Shown: positions 33,621 through 42,888 of the stretch, piece after piece | Layout: every line of letters begins with the position of its first letter | How positions within the stretch are numbered: position 1 is the stretch's first letter | Origin: CAVQDV01 sp963711375 | GTDB lineage: Bacteria > Pseudomonadota > Gammaproteobacteria > Coxiellales > Coxiellaceae | Direction of reading: 5' to 3' | DNA length: 64,000 bases | Assembly (NCBI GenBank): GCA_963711375.1 | Contig: CAVQDV010000005.1 | Coordinates: 2,480,001-2,544,000, forward strand | Notes under the pieces: model-generated | What the model saw: only the letters and a program-made list of their open reading frames with translations | The model's database searches: none | What the model was told of the DNA's origin: nothing | Program-made: the position numbers and the translations under genes

Positions 33621-33854
33621 AAAAAATTATATCCCTTGAAAAACAAAGGCTATCTTCATGAAGCGTTCCTGTGGTTAAAAACATTTCCACTTTTATCCTG
33701 CGAAGTGATCCAGGCAATTGGTCTAGGTATAACACAAGCTTTAAAGGGGTCTTGCTTTAAACCATGGTTATTTTTGCTGGGTTCGTAAAACATGATAAAC
33801 TGCCCTTTTTTGAAACTGATGACTCATTTAATATATAATTTTTTGACTCAAGTC

Positions 33855-34673
33855 CTATCGTGAGACATTTAAAAGATCGTCTTTAATTTCTATTTCACCC
33901 TTCATATAAGGAACAGCTTTTCCAGTTAGAAGTACCCGATCGTTATCGAGTTCGCAAAGGAGCTCACCACTGCGCTTGGATAATTGCTTGGCTTTAAGTT
34001 GCATTTTTCCCAATACTTTTGCCCAGTATGGCGTTAATAGGCAATGAGCGGAGCCTGTAACTGGATCTTCTGGTACACCATATTTCGGAAAAAAAGCTCT
34101 TGATACAAAATCAAAGCCTGGAACATTCGACAAACTACTTATGATAACACCTCTTAAATCAAGCTCTAAAAGTTTATTAAAATCAGGGCAAATAGATTCG
34201 ATTTCCCCTTGATTTTCAAATATTGCAAGAAAATCTTGTTTTGATTTATAAAGTGCTTTAGGTGTAATTCCTAAGGCTTCGTTTAAATTTTTCATAGCTT
34301 CGATAGGTTCTGGGGAAATGACTGGAAAATTCAACTGAATGTTCCCATCACTTATTTTCTTAACATATAAAGGACCACTTTTTGAGTCAAAAGTAATTTG
34401 ATTTATTTCTTTTTCAAGAAAATTAAAAATCACATGGGCGCTTGCGAGCGTTGCATGCCCACACAATTTCACTTCATTTTCTGGAGTAAACCAACGGATC
34501 TCAAAATTTTCATTTTTCCGGATAAAAAATGCAGTTTCTGATAAGTTGTTTTCAGCTGCGATGGATTGCATCACATCTGTGGGCAAAAATTGAGGCAAAG
34601 GACAAACTGCAGCTGGATTGCCTGAGAATAAATGATTGGTAAAAGCATCAATTTGATAAAGATCAATTTTCAT
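33855..34673 (-). CDS. PhzF-family isomerase/epimerase
   Basis: A 272-residue protein of diaminopimelate-epimerase fold. The N-terminal half opens YQIDAFTNHLFSGNPAAVC and has the catalytic Glu in ENNLSETAFF; the second half contains FPKYGVPEDPVTGSAHCLL, the conserved DPVTGSAH segment. Family members isomerise trans-2,3-dihydro-3-hydroxyanthranilate in phenazine synthesis, but most are of unknown substrate. No phenazine genes accompany it here. The ATG is preceded by GAGGGG. A 20-bp palindrome lies 71 bases upstream. Confidence 0.93.
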   Translation of the reverse strand: MKIDLYQIDAFTNHLFSGNPAAVCPLPQFLPTDVMQSIAAENNLSETAFFIRKNENFEIRWFTPENEVKLCGHATLASAHVIFNFLEKEINQITFDSKSGPLYVKKISDGNIQLNFPVISPEPIEAMKNLNEALGITPKALYKSKQDFLAIFENQGEIESICPDFNKLLELDLRGVIISSLSNVPGFDFVSRAFFPKYGVPEDPVTGSAHCLLTPYWAKVLGKMQLKAKQLSKRSGELLCELDNDRVLLTGKAVPYMKGEIEIKDDLLNVSR

Positions 34674-34743
34674 AAAAATCCCCTCTTTTTATTTCGCGCG
34701 TATTCGAAGTATTGGCGGCGACAGCTGCCCGCTAAATCTCCAA

Positions 34744-34763
34744 CGATTTTTAATTAAAAATCG
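34744..34763. repeat. 20-bp perfect palindrome upstream of the PhzF-family gene
   Basis: CGATTTTTAATTAAAAATCG is its own reverse complement. GAATTAATTC, a second perfect palindrome, follows at 34763-34772. The position, 71-100 bases upstream of the phzF-like ATG, fits an operator for a dimeric regulator, though no regulator gene is adjacent. Confidence 0.5.
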
Positions 34764-34986
34764 AATTAATTCAAATTCAGACAGTTGACTTAGAATTTAT
34801 AATAGTTGCTCCCGCCTTTTTTTGATGAGAATTTTCTAAAGGAGGGTTGCGTTAGCTCTTCTTTGGTTGCTATCTAATTCAAATAACTCTAGTATGGGCC
34901 TCAGTCTAGCTTATTGGCCATCGAGGAGCCAGGCATTTTTTTGTATAATTCTTAATCTAATCGTGTAGGTCTTGTTTTTCGCTAAA

Positions 34987-35100
34987 ATGATTTTTATCGG
35001 CCAAAAATCCTACATCCGCTTCACCGAAGAGGAAGGAGCTGGAGAACATGGCCATATTGGCGCGCTAACTTTGTTTAATGCTAGAATTCTTGATTGCTGA
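34987..35100 (+). pseudogene. C-terminal relic of an alpha/beta hydrolase
   Basis: The frame from ATG 34987 reads YIRFTEEEGAGEHGHIGALT followed by LFNARILDC and a stop. FTxEEGAxEHC... with a C-terminal FDWL is the characteristic end of a group of bacterial alpha/beta hydrolases, where the His is catalytic. The rest of the gene is missing. The remainder of the 459-base gap (34674-35132) shows only the palindromes described separately. Confidence 0.5.
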
Positions 35101-35132
35101 GATCATACTCTGGATTTCTGTGAGGGAACGAA

Positions 35133-35609
35133 ATGAAACAATTCGAAATTAAGCTTCTGGCCGACTGTCAGCAGCATATCCCCTACTTAGCAAAACTGTG
35201 GTATGAAGAAATTAGCAAGCACTGGGCGCCCAATGCTAGCCTTGAACGCGCAAAAGAAAATCTTAAGAAACATGCAAATCACTCGGAATTACCCATTACT
35301 TTTGTCGCGCTTGAAAATGATCACCCCATTGGCATGGCATCCCTCCGTGAAAATGATGGAATTCAGCCAGAACGAACTCCCTGGTTAGGAAGCTTGGTTG
35401 TTGACCTCGCCCATCGTAAAGAAAAAATCGGCGAACAATTAATTGATGCGGTCAAAAAGCAGGCCTTATTTTTGGGATATGATAAACTTTATCTTCTGGC
35501 TTTTGATCCAACAATTCCAAGCTGGTATGCCAAACTTGGGTGGCAATTCATAGGCGAAGACCATCTTTTTGAACACCGCGTGGCCGTCATGGAAATAGAA
35601 TTAAAATAG
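35133..35609 (+). CDS. GNAT-family N-acetyltransferase
   Basis: A 158-residue acetyltransferase of normal GNAT length. The acetyl-CoA binding region is WLGSLVVDLAHRKEKIGEQLIDAV, a slightly altered R/QxxGxG/A motif, followed by LYLLAFDPTIPSWYAKLGW, typical of motif B. Upstream strand pattern TFVALENDHPIGMASL is also typical. The ATG follows GAGGGAACGAA. The substrate cannot be inferred. It is intact, unlike the GNAT at 21763-22275. Confidence 0.9.
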   Translation: MKQFEIKLLADCQQHIPYLAKLWYEEISKHWAPNASLERAKENLKKHANHSELPITFVALENDHPIGMASLRENDGIQPERTPWLGSLVVDLAHRKEKIGEQLIDAVKKQALFLGYDKLYLLAFDPTIPSWYAKLGWQFIGEDHLFEHRVAVMEIELK

Positions 35610-35622
35610 CAAAACATTCTTA

Positions 35623-35663
35623 TTAGGAACAGGTGACCGGATGTTTTAGGAACAAGTGACCGG
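35623..35663. mobile_element. Tandem 18-bp repeats resembling an IS21-type terminus
   Basis: TTAGGAACAGGTGACCGG (35623-35640) and TTAGGAACAAGTGACCGG (35646-35663) are 17/18 identical with a 23-base period. Repeated GGAACA-GTGACCGG blocks occur at the ends of IS21-family elements, which carry multiple terminal repeats. No istA/istB gene is present, so this would be a scar. It lies exactly between the accessory region and the first PKS gene. Confidence 0.4.
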
Positions 35664-35809
35664 GTGCGTCGGAATATGCAAGCAATCATTAAATTTGCAA
35701 TAAGAACTCGCTTATCGATGAACACGATTATTTTTCCAAATTATTGTATACATAAGATTCTCATTCGTCTCCAGTATAGCCGACCTGAGTTTCCAGAGCG
35801 AATGTCACC

Positions 35810-38800
35810 TTACTTTTTTCCTGACTCCTCATCCTTTAATTCTTTTAGAATATCCTCCATACTCATCTGAGAAACTGGCTCTTTATTCAAAATTTCTTTC
35901 ATTTCAACTTCATCTGCAGAAATGCCAAGCTTTAATAAGCTTGCGAGATGATTCACCATGTCCTCTATATTAGAGTAATTAAAAACAGCTGTTGATGATA
36001 AAATCGCGGTTTTTCCAAGGCCACTTTGTAAGCGATTTTTTAATTCAATAGCCATGAGCGAATCGAGACCCATATCAAAAAACCCCTTTTTTTCATCAAT
36101 AACGTGCGAAGCTGGCAATCCCAATACCGATCGAACAATATCTATCACATAAGCTTTAACCATAGGCAGTTGTTCATTGATGCCCACCTTCTCTAGTTGA
36201 TTCGGCAAGTTATTGCTCGTTTTACCGGACTGAAATGCTCCAAACCACGTCGGCACCTCAATGAGTTGTTTGATATAAGTCTTCCAATTGATTTTGCCTA
36301 TCGTAAGATTGGGTCGAGAAGAAAGTAAGGCTACTTCTAAGGCGTGTATTCCTTCTTCTGGTTTTAAACTGAGCATTCCAAGTCTAGCATTTCGAGTAAG
36401 CAAAGTTTTTGGCATCCCGACTTCTGCCCAGGGACCCCAGGACAAACTGTGCGCAGGCATTCCTTGCTGCTGACGATATTCACAAAGGGCATCCATAAAG
36501 GCTTTTGCGGCGGCATAATTGCTTTGACTCGAATTTCCTAGGCTTGCAGTAATAGATGAGAACAAGACAAAAAAATCAAGATCTATTGAATAGTGGTGCA
36601 AATAAAAACTCCCATACACTTCGGGACGAAATACCCTTTCAAAATGCTCCCAATCTTGCTCCATCAATATCGCATCCTCCACAATACTCTCTAAATGAAA
36701 AATACCCTTCAAGGGTTTTTCGGATTTTTGTAAATTAATCAATAAATTTTTGACGGATTTTTCATTCCCTATATCTATGCTTTCGTAGCTCACGTTTACA
36801 TTGGGCGTTTCCAAGGTTTTAATAGTGGATTTGATTTCATCATTGAGTGTGCTTCGACCGGTTAGCACGAGCTGCGTTATGCCCTTCGCCAATAGCCATT
36901 TTGCAAGCATTAAACCAAGATTACTCAAACCACACGTGATAAGATAAGTGGCAGAAGCGTTAAATCGGCTTTTGAAAGTTGCCGTCGAAGCTTGCTCGTC
37001 ATTTGGCCTCCATTTTATAAAACGAGGAACAAAAATTTGATCGCTTTGTAACAAAAATAAGTTTTCTTTACTTTTATCAAAAATAGCTTGAAACAATACC
37101 TCTGGCTCAGGTTTAAGGTCTCCGCCCAAATCAATAAATTTCATCGATAATTCAGGATGTTCTAAGGAAATCGATTTATAAAATCCTAACATCGGGCTTT
37201 GCAAAACATTACCAGAAATAATCCCTTGAGAAATCAGAAAAAGGGGAATTTTAGCTGTCTCATAAAGCTGAACTAAGGCTTGAGTAAGATGCAGAAAACT
37301 TTTCACTCCTAAATTCTGGGCCTTAGAGATGTTAGGGGCCTGCAATGACAACCCCTCTCCACAGCTCGAGACATGTAAAATTCCCTTAAATGGTTCCAAT
37401 TGTAATAGGGCGATAAAGTCTTCTTTTGTTTTGGGGTGATTTTCAATTGAAATACAATGACAAATCGCTCCTTTTTTTTCCAAGCTTTCGGTGAGTATTT
37501 GTGAAACACTTCCGTCACTTAAAACCAACCAATGTCCCAAGGAAGCGGGAATTGTGGTTTTCTGCAAGGTTTCTTCTTCCCAAGTCCATTCATAAAACCA
37601 TTCTTCAACGCTATTTTCATGTCTTAGCATTTGCCTTAATGCAGACTCACTCGTTTTTCGATACTGCATGCCAGTCAAAATAGCTAACACCTCGCCAGAA
37701 GGTGTACAGAGAGTGAAATTTCCAGATCGACTGTTCCCTGTGTTTTCTGTTTCTTTCCAATAAGCAAAAAATGTTTCCTTAAGTGGAGCATATAACTCAA
37801 AGGAATCACAGGCAATCGGTAAATAAAGATCGTTTGATTTTTCCCCCCAGAGTGAAACTCCCAATAATTGCAAGGCGCTATCTAATAATGCAGGATGAGC
37901 CAAATAAGCTTTTGTTGGAAAAGACACTTTTAATTCTGCCAAAACTTCTTGCTGCCCAATATAAATCTTATTAATAGCTTGAAAAAATTCACCATAGAAA
38001 ATGCCAGTAGAATTAACATGAAAATAAAAATCCTCTTTCCTGAGGATTTTTTTAGATCGAAATTTTATACTTTCAAGGTCAAATACTAAGGGTGCACTCC
38101 TTTTTTTATCAACATTGATCAGGCCTCGTGCATGACAACGCCAAATTGAATTTTCTAAATCCGCCGTATAAATTCGGCTATAAATAGCGACTTCATAACC
38201 AATTTCATTTATTTTCATCACTAGCTGAGTTTCAATAGGATGATCTATCGGAAAACTCTGTGCGGCTTCGATGCTAATATTGCTCAAAATAATTTCGTTT
38301 TTTTCAATCCCATAGAAACTCCCTGCCAACATCATTTCCATGTAGGCCGCAGCCGGATAAATGATGTAACCATAGACTTTGTGATCCTTGAGATAAGGTA
38401 AAAAAGAGAGATTTAATTCGCCTCGATACAGAATTTCACCATCTGGAATAGCTATTTTTTCCCCTAGCAAGGGATGGACTGGTTTAAATGGTGTTCCTTT
38501 ATTTGAGGGCAATATTTCCACCCAATAACGTTCTCGCTGAAAAGGATACGTTGGCAACAGCACTTTCTCTCTAGCGAAGGGTTCGTTGAATTTCTTCCAA
38601 TCGATCACAGCACCATGAACATAGGCTTCAGCCGACGCTTCGAGTGAAATCCCACCAAAATCTTGATACACCTTATTCTCGAGAGCTTCACCAGAAATAA
38701 ATTGGCCTTTATTAATTTTATTTTTTAATTCTATTAAATCTTTTGCAATAATGGCAATTCGATAACGTTCATGATTCCTTCCGGTATTGGCGGTATAAGC

Positions 38801-40552
38801 AATATCAGCCACATCTGAGGTGCTAGTATTTAAAAATGATTGATAATTTTGCAGCAAATTCTTGAGCGCTATTTCTGTTTTCGCGGATATTGTAATGATA
38901 TGACGGGACCTGTCATTGAGATTGGCCTTTTTCTCAACAAGCGGTGCCTCGGCCAAAATGACATGGGCATTTGTACCACTTAAGCCTAAGGAACTTACTC
39001 CACCTCTTCTTATTTTTCCTCCCCTTTTCCATAAACGATTATTGACTAAAACTTCAGACGGTATTGCCTTTAAATCAATTCGGGGATTTATTTCGGAAAA
39101 GTGTAAGACCTTTATCAGCATTTCATTTTTCAAACTAAGTGCTAACTTAATCAATGAAGAAACTCCTGCAGCCGCCTCAGTGTGCCCTATAAAGCTTTTT
39201 CCTGCCCCCAGGAGAAGAGGATTTTTTCGCCCAGGACTAAGCACTTTTAATCCTTCCAGCTCAATAGGATCTCCGAGACGAGTTCCAGTACCATGAGTTT
39301 CAACATAATCAATGTCCTGGGGATGTAAATTAGCATCGCGCAGGGCCGCGGCTACTAAAGCTTGTTGAGCCACTACACTTGGAACTGTAATTCCAGCACC
39401 GGAACCATTTTGGTTGATGGCAAAACCTTCAATAATGGCCATGATGGGATCCCCATCATTGATTGCGTCTTTTAAGCGTTTCAGAACCACAATTCCACAA
39501 CCCTCTGACTGAATAAAGCCATTAGCCTCTTTATCAAACGATTTACAACGAGCATCGGGAGAAAGCATACCCGCCTTGCACAGATCAATTGAAGAATCTG
39601 GAGTTAATAATAAATTGACTCCTCCAGAAAGAGCGATATCACTTTCACCCAAGCGTAAACTTTGACAGGCTTCACAAATGGCAACCAAAGAAGATGATGA
39701 AGCGGTATCAATAATCATCGAGGGACCTTTCAAACCGAGAGTATAAGATAAGCGCCCAGAGGCCATATTTAACAGATTGCCTGTGATGACATGCGCTTCA
39801 TGATTTTCAGCGGAGTGACGAATAATATCTTCATAATAATTTTTGAGAATTCCAATAAAAACGCCTCCTAAGGCCCCTTTTAAACTCCCTGGGGCTATTC
39901 CCGCCACCTCAAGGGCTTCCCACGCCACCTCCAATATCAAACGCTGTTGAGGATCTAAGGTAAGCGCCTCTTGAGGACTGATGCCAAAAAATAAGGGATC
40001 GAATTGATCCACGTGGTCCAAAAACCCCGCTTGCCGAATATACATTTTATCTTTTGCATCAGGATCGGGATCATAAAATTGATCAATATCCCAACGGCTT
40101 GGTGGTATATCTTGAATTGGGTCAACACCTTCAAGCAGCAATTTCCAATAATCCTCTACATTATTCACACCTCCAGGAAGTCGACAGCTTGCTCCAATAA
40201 TCGCTATAGGTTCATGGCCAGGGAAGGGCTTTTCTAAAGAGGCTTTTTCCGATATTTCAATTTCATCCTTAAATAATTCTTTCTCGATATAACTGGCCAA
40301 TAAATTAATGGTCGGGTAATTGAAGGCAATAACAGCATTAAGCTGTAGATGCCCCTGCAAGGCGAACTGCAAGTCAGCACAAAAGGTTTCTGAGGTGAGG
40401 GACTCCATACCCATTTCGAAAAAACTCATGTCGTCTGGCACGCCCTCCTCTGGCAGACTAAAGAGTTGCGTGAGAGAATGCAAAATTAAACTCTTAATTT
40501 TTTCTTCTCTGTCTTCTCTTTTGGCATTCAGAATTTGCTCAATAAATTCCAT
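35810..40552 (-). CDS. PKS 1: AT-less type I polyketide synthase, ACP-KS-DH-KR-ACP, with altered KS and KR active sites
   Basis: 1580 residues from the ATG at 40552 (AAAGGTGGG upstream). Domains: ACP about 20-95 (FFEMGMESL, Ser51); KS 113-540; an AT-less stretch 550-680 ending in LLPTYPFQRERYW; DH 690-970 with His724 (DHKVYGYIIYP) and Asp891 (HPALLDSAL); KR 1195-1400; ACP with MGLDSL (about 1490-1570). The KS has IDTASSSSLV, so Ser285 replaces the catalytic Cys, while His420 (THGTGT) and His457 (IGHTEA) remain. The KR reads TCGLSNLG instead of TGGLGGLG, RPEVYG instead of RPKVYG and NYAAAK instead of NYAAAN, losing the Lys and Asn of the catalytic tetrad; it is probably inactive. It is the last gene of an operon with a ligase, an aldolase and a dioxygenase. 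Confidence 0.93.
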   Translation of the reverse strand: MEFIEQILNAKREDREEKIKSLILHSLTQLFSLPEEGVPDDMSFFEMGMESLTSETFCADLQFALQGHLQLNAVIAFNYPTINLLASYIEKELFKDEIEISEKASLEKPFPGHEPIAIIGASCRLPGGVNNVEDYWKLLLEGVDPIQDIPPSRWDIDQFYDPDPDAKDKMYIRQAGFLDHVDQFDPLFFGISPQEALTLDPQQRLILEVAWEALEVAGIAPGSLKGALGGVFIGILKNYYEDIIRHSAENHEAHVITGNLLNMASGRLSYTLGLKGPSMIIDTASSSSLVAICEACQSLRLGESDIALSGGVNLLLTPDSSIDLCKAGMLSPDARCKSFDKEANGFIQSEGCGIVVLKRLKDAINDGDPIMAIIEGFAINQNGSGAGITVPSVVAQQALVAAALRDANLHPQDIDYVETHGTGTRLGDPIELEGLKVLSPGRKNPLLLGAGKSFIGHTEAAAGVSSLIKLALSLKNEMLIKVLHFSEINPRIDLKAIPSEVLVNNRLWKRGGKIRRGGVSSLGLSGTNAHVILAEAPLVEKKANLNDRSRHIITISAKTEIALKNLLQNYQSFLNTSTSDVADIAYTANTGRNHERYRIAIIAKDLIELKNKINKGQFISGEALENKVYQDFGGISLEASAEAYVHGAVIDWKKFNEPFAREKVLLPTYPFQRERYWVEILPSNKGTPFKPVHPLLGEKIAIPDGEILYRGELNLSFLPYLKDHKVYGYIIYPAAAYMEMMLAGSFYGIEKNEIILSNISIEAAQSFPIDHPIETQLVMKINEIGYEVAIYSRIYTADLENSIWRCHARGLINVDKKRSAPLVFDLESIKFRSKKILRKEDFYFHVNSTGIFYGEFFQAINKIYIGQQEVLAELKVSFPTKAYLAHPALLDSALQLLGVSLWGEKSNDLYLPIACDSFELYAPLKETFFAYWKETENTGNSRSGNFTLCTPSGEVLAILTGMQYRKTSESALRQMLRHENSVEEWFYEWTWEEETLQKTTIPASLGHWLVLSDGSVSQILTESLEKKGAICHCISIENHPKTKEDFIALLQLEPFKGILHVSSCGEGLSLQAPNISKAQNLGVKSFLHLTQALVQLYETAKIPLFLISQGIISGNVLQSPMLGFYKSISLEHPELSMKFIDLGGDLKPEPEVLFQAIFDKSKENLFLLQSDQIFVPRFIKWRPNDEQASTATFKSRFNASATYLITCGLSNLGLMLAKWLLAKGITQLVLTGRSTLNDEIKSTIKTLETPNVNVSYESIDIGNEKSVKNLLINLQKSEKPLKGIFHLESIVEDAILMEQDWEHFERVFRPEVYGSFYLHHYSIDLDFFVLFSSITASLGNSSQSNYAAAKAFMDALCEYRQQQGMPAHSLSWGPWAEVGMPKTLLTRNARLGMLSLKPEEGIHALEVALLSSRPNLTIGKINWKTYIKQLIEVPTWFGAFQSGKTSNNLPNQLEKVGINEQLPMVKAYVIDIVRSVLGLPASHVIDEKKGFFDMGLDSLMAIELKNRLQSGLGKTAILSSTAVFNYSNIEDMVNHLASLLKLGISADEVEMKEILNKEPVSQMSMEDILKELKDEESGKK

Positions 40553-40588
40553 ATTAAAACCCACCTTTAAAATATAAAATCATATTTC

Positions 40589-42094
40589 CTACTTTTTATT
40601 CACCCGCTTAATCTTCCCAGTGGACGTTTTGGGGAGCGCTTCCACAATACGGTATTCTTTGGGATGTTTGTAGGGAGCCACTTTTGACATTAGAAATTTC
40701 TTAAAATCACTGAATAAATTTTGTTTTTCAATGCTAGATTGATTTTCCTCCAATACAATTAACGCTTTTAATTGCGTTAAACCCGCTTCATCATTTTCTC
40801 CAATAACGAGACACTCTTTAATAGCCGGATGCTGAATAAGAACGTGCTCAATTTCGAGAGGATACACCCACTGCCCTCCCACTTTCAAAAGATCGTCCGA
40901 TCGACCATCAAAATGATAAGAACCATTTATATCTTGATGAAAAATATCACCCGTATAAATCCAACCCTCCCTCATTGTAAAGGCCGTTTTTTCGGGTTTA
41001 TTTAAGTAGTAGGGTGCCGAAGTAATACCACGAACCATCATAACACCCGACTCACCAGGCCTCACCTCTTGATTTTCACTGTTAATCAGTTTAACTTCAA
41101 AACCTGGAACTATCTCTCCTCTCGAAAGATAAGAATTGAACATTTCAGTAGAGCCCAGTACATCGATAATTTCTTGTTCACAAGTTTCTTTCCATTTTTT
41201 ACGAAGGTATTCTGATAATTTTTCTCCGCTAGAAATACATAAACGTAGGCTACTTAAATTACGCTCTTTTAAATTGGGCACCGAAAGTAGGGATAAATAT
41301 AATGAAGGCAAAGCCGTTAGAATTGTGGGTTTATATTTTTCGATTAATTCTACAACTTGCGTCGCTGTTGCCCAAGTGGGTGACAATAAGGAAGTTGCCC
41401 CCACACTAAATGGAAAAACCATAGCATTTCCCAAGCCAAAGGAGAAAAATAATTTTGACAGCGAAAAAATAATATCATTTCGTTTTATTTGCAAGACATT
41501 CTTCCCATAAGACTCATAGGCATAAAGCAAATCTTTATGCTGATGCACAACCCCTTTAGGATGCCCCGTAGTTCCAGAGGTATATAAAACAAAAGCAATA
41601 TCTTCTTCTCGAGTATCGGCAATACTCAAATCTGTTGAGCTTTTTTGAATTTCTGTTTCAAAATTATAAACGCCATCAATATTTTCGCCAGCTTTAGAGC
41701 CAAGCACAAAAACATGCTCTAATTCCGGGCAATTCTGTCGTATCTTTTTAATCTTAAAATATAGCGGAAAATCTACTATAAGCGCCTTAGCTTGTGTGTC
41801 TTTTAAGAAATATTCATAGTCTTCTGCACTTAAGTTCGGATTCGTCAACACCATTTTGCAGCCAGTCATTAATCCCGCAAAAAAGCTAGTCAAAAAACTG
41901 GGCTTATCATACATGAGCACCATGATATAAGAGCCTTCTGGGATAGATCGATTTCTGAAAATGTTTGCAATGCGCTTCGCTTCATCTATAAGTTGAGAAT
42001 AGTAAATTTCCGTATTTTCAAATAAAAGCGCGGGCTTGTCTTCCAAACCCTTTCCACTATTACGTAGTAATAACTCACTGGCGTTATAGTTCAA
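40589..42094 (-). CDS. Benzoate-CoA-ligase-like AMP-forming acyl/aryl ligase
   Basis: A 501-residue ANL enzyme with FVLYTSGTTGHPKGVVHQH, LGSTEMFNS, YTGDIFHQDINGSYHFDGR, and the catalytic Lys in TSTGKIKR. The overall form (SGEKLSEYLRKKW, GRSDDLLKVGGQWVYP) is that of benzoate/4-hydroxybenzoate CoA ligases and aryl-loading enzymes. It likely activates an aromatic or short acid for the N-terminal ACP of PKS 1. The start is TTG at 42094, supported by AGGAG 8 bases upstream. It is 23 bases from the aldolase gene and 36 bases from the PKS gene. Confidence 0.9.
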   Translation of the reverse strand: MNYNASELLLRNSGKGLEDKPALLFENTEIYYSQLIDEAKRIANIFRNRSIPEGSYIMVLMYDKPSFLTSFFAGLMTGCKMVLTNPNLSAEDYEYFLKDTQAKALIVDFPLYFKIKKIRQNCPELEHVFVLGSKAGENIDGVYNFETEIQKSSTDLSIADTREEDIAFVLYTSGTTGHPKGVVHQHKDLLYAYESYGKNVLQIKRNDIIFSLSKLFFSFGLGNAMVFPFSVGATSLLSPTWATATQVVELIEKYKPTILTALPSLYLSLLSVPNLKERNLSSLRLCISSGEKLSEYLRKKWKETCEQEIIDVLGSTEMFNSYLSRGEIVPGFEVKLINSENQEVRPGESGVMMVRGITSAPYYLNKPEKTAFTMREGWIYTGDIFHQDINGSYHFDGRSDDLLKVGGQWVYPLEIEHVLIQHPAIKECLVIGENDEAGLTQLKALIVLEENQSSIEKQNLFSDFKKFLMSKVAPYKHPKEYRIVEALPKTSTGKIKRVNKK

Positions 42095-42117
42095 ATCACT
42101 TACTCCTGTGATCTTAT

Positions 42118-42879
42118 TTACGATTTATAAGAGGGATCTATTTTATCTAATTTTCTCAAAATTGCTGGCCATGCCAGTTCCCCCATTTTAACTTCTTGGC
42201 GCACACCAAAGTGACTTTCCGTCATCTCTTTTGCTTTTAAGAGAATATCCTCATCTAACAAAACATTTTCCATGCCCATCGAGAGAACCTTCATCTGAAT
42301 GTCACAGGCGGATTCTAGAAAGTACATGGCAATAAACGCTGAAGGTATAGAGGGGCCTAATGTTAAGGTCCCGTGGTTACGAAGAATCATGTAGGTATTT
42401 TTTCCAAGATCTCTGAGTAATCTTGGTTGCTCATCTTCTTCTAAGACAACGCCTTCGTAATTGTGATAGGAAAGAAAAGGTAATATGAATGAGGCTTTCT
42501 GTGAAATAGGTAATAAGCCTTGTTTTAAGGCAGAAACAGCAAGTCCCGCCTTTGCATGTAAATGTATTACACAGCCAACATCTTCTCGGGCTCTATGTAT
42601 AGCACTATGAATAAGATAACCGGCCTGATTAACCTCATAGCCATTATCAAGAATAATGTTTCCCTCTAAATCCAACTTTACTAGATTTGATGCGGTAATC
42701 TCTTCAAACAAGGTACCAAATCCATTTATTAAAAAATGTTTTTCAGGGCCAGGAACTCGCGCTGTCATGTGAGTAAAAACGAGATCATCCCATCCACAAA
42801 GAGCAACAAAACGATAAAGCGCGGCCAGAGTAACTCGCGTTTCCCACTCAACGCTACTGACCTTGTTTTTTAGGCTCAT
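42118..42879 (-). CDS. Class II aldolase/adducin-family protein
   Basis: A 253-residue member of the AraD/FucA fold family. The zinc ligands are visible as HLHA in CVIHLHAKAGLAV and the His of RNHGTLTLGP. The glycine-rich phosphate loop is INGFGTLFEEITASNLV. Relatives in natural-product clusters perform aldol or retro-aldol cleavage or decarboxylation-like steps. AGGAGGAACGG precedes the ATG. Between the dioxygenase and ligase genes it probably helps make the aromatic or hydroxy-acid building block; the precise reaction is not evident. Confidence 0.9.
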   Translation of the reverse strand: MSLKNKVSSVEWETRVTLAALYRFVALCGWDDLVFTHMTARVPGPEKHFLINGFGTLFEEITASNLVKLDLEGNIILDNGYEVNQAGYLIHSAIHRAREDVGCVIHLHAKAGLAVSALKQGLLPISQKASFILPFLSYHNYEGVVLEEDEQPRLLRDLGKNTYMILRNHGTLTLGPSIPSAFIAMYFLESACDIQMKVLSMGMENVLLDEDILLKAKEMTESHFGVRQEVKMGELAWPAILRKLDKIDPSYKS

Positions 42880-42888
42880 CCGTTCCTC

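Noticed and set aside
33636..33788. Open frame of about 50 codons after the acyltransferase relic
   Set aside because: No start, no family match and surrounded by relics; not supportable as a gene.
26728..34673. Phenazine pathway from the PhzG-like and PhzF-like genes
   Set aside because: They are 6 kb apart, on opposite strands, and no phzA-E homologue is present.
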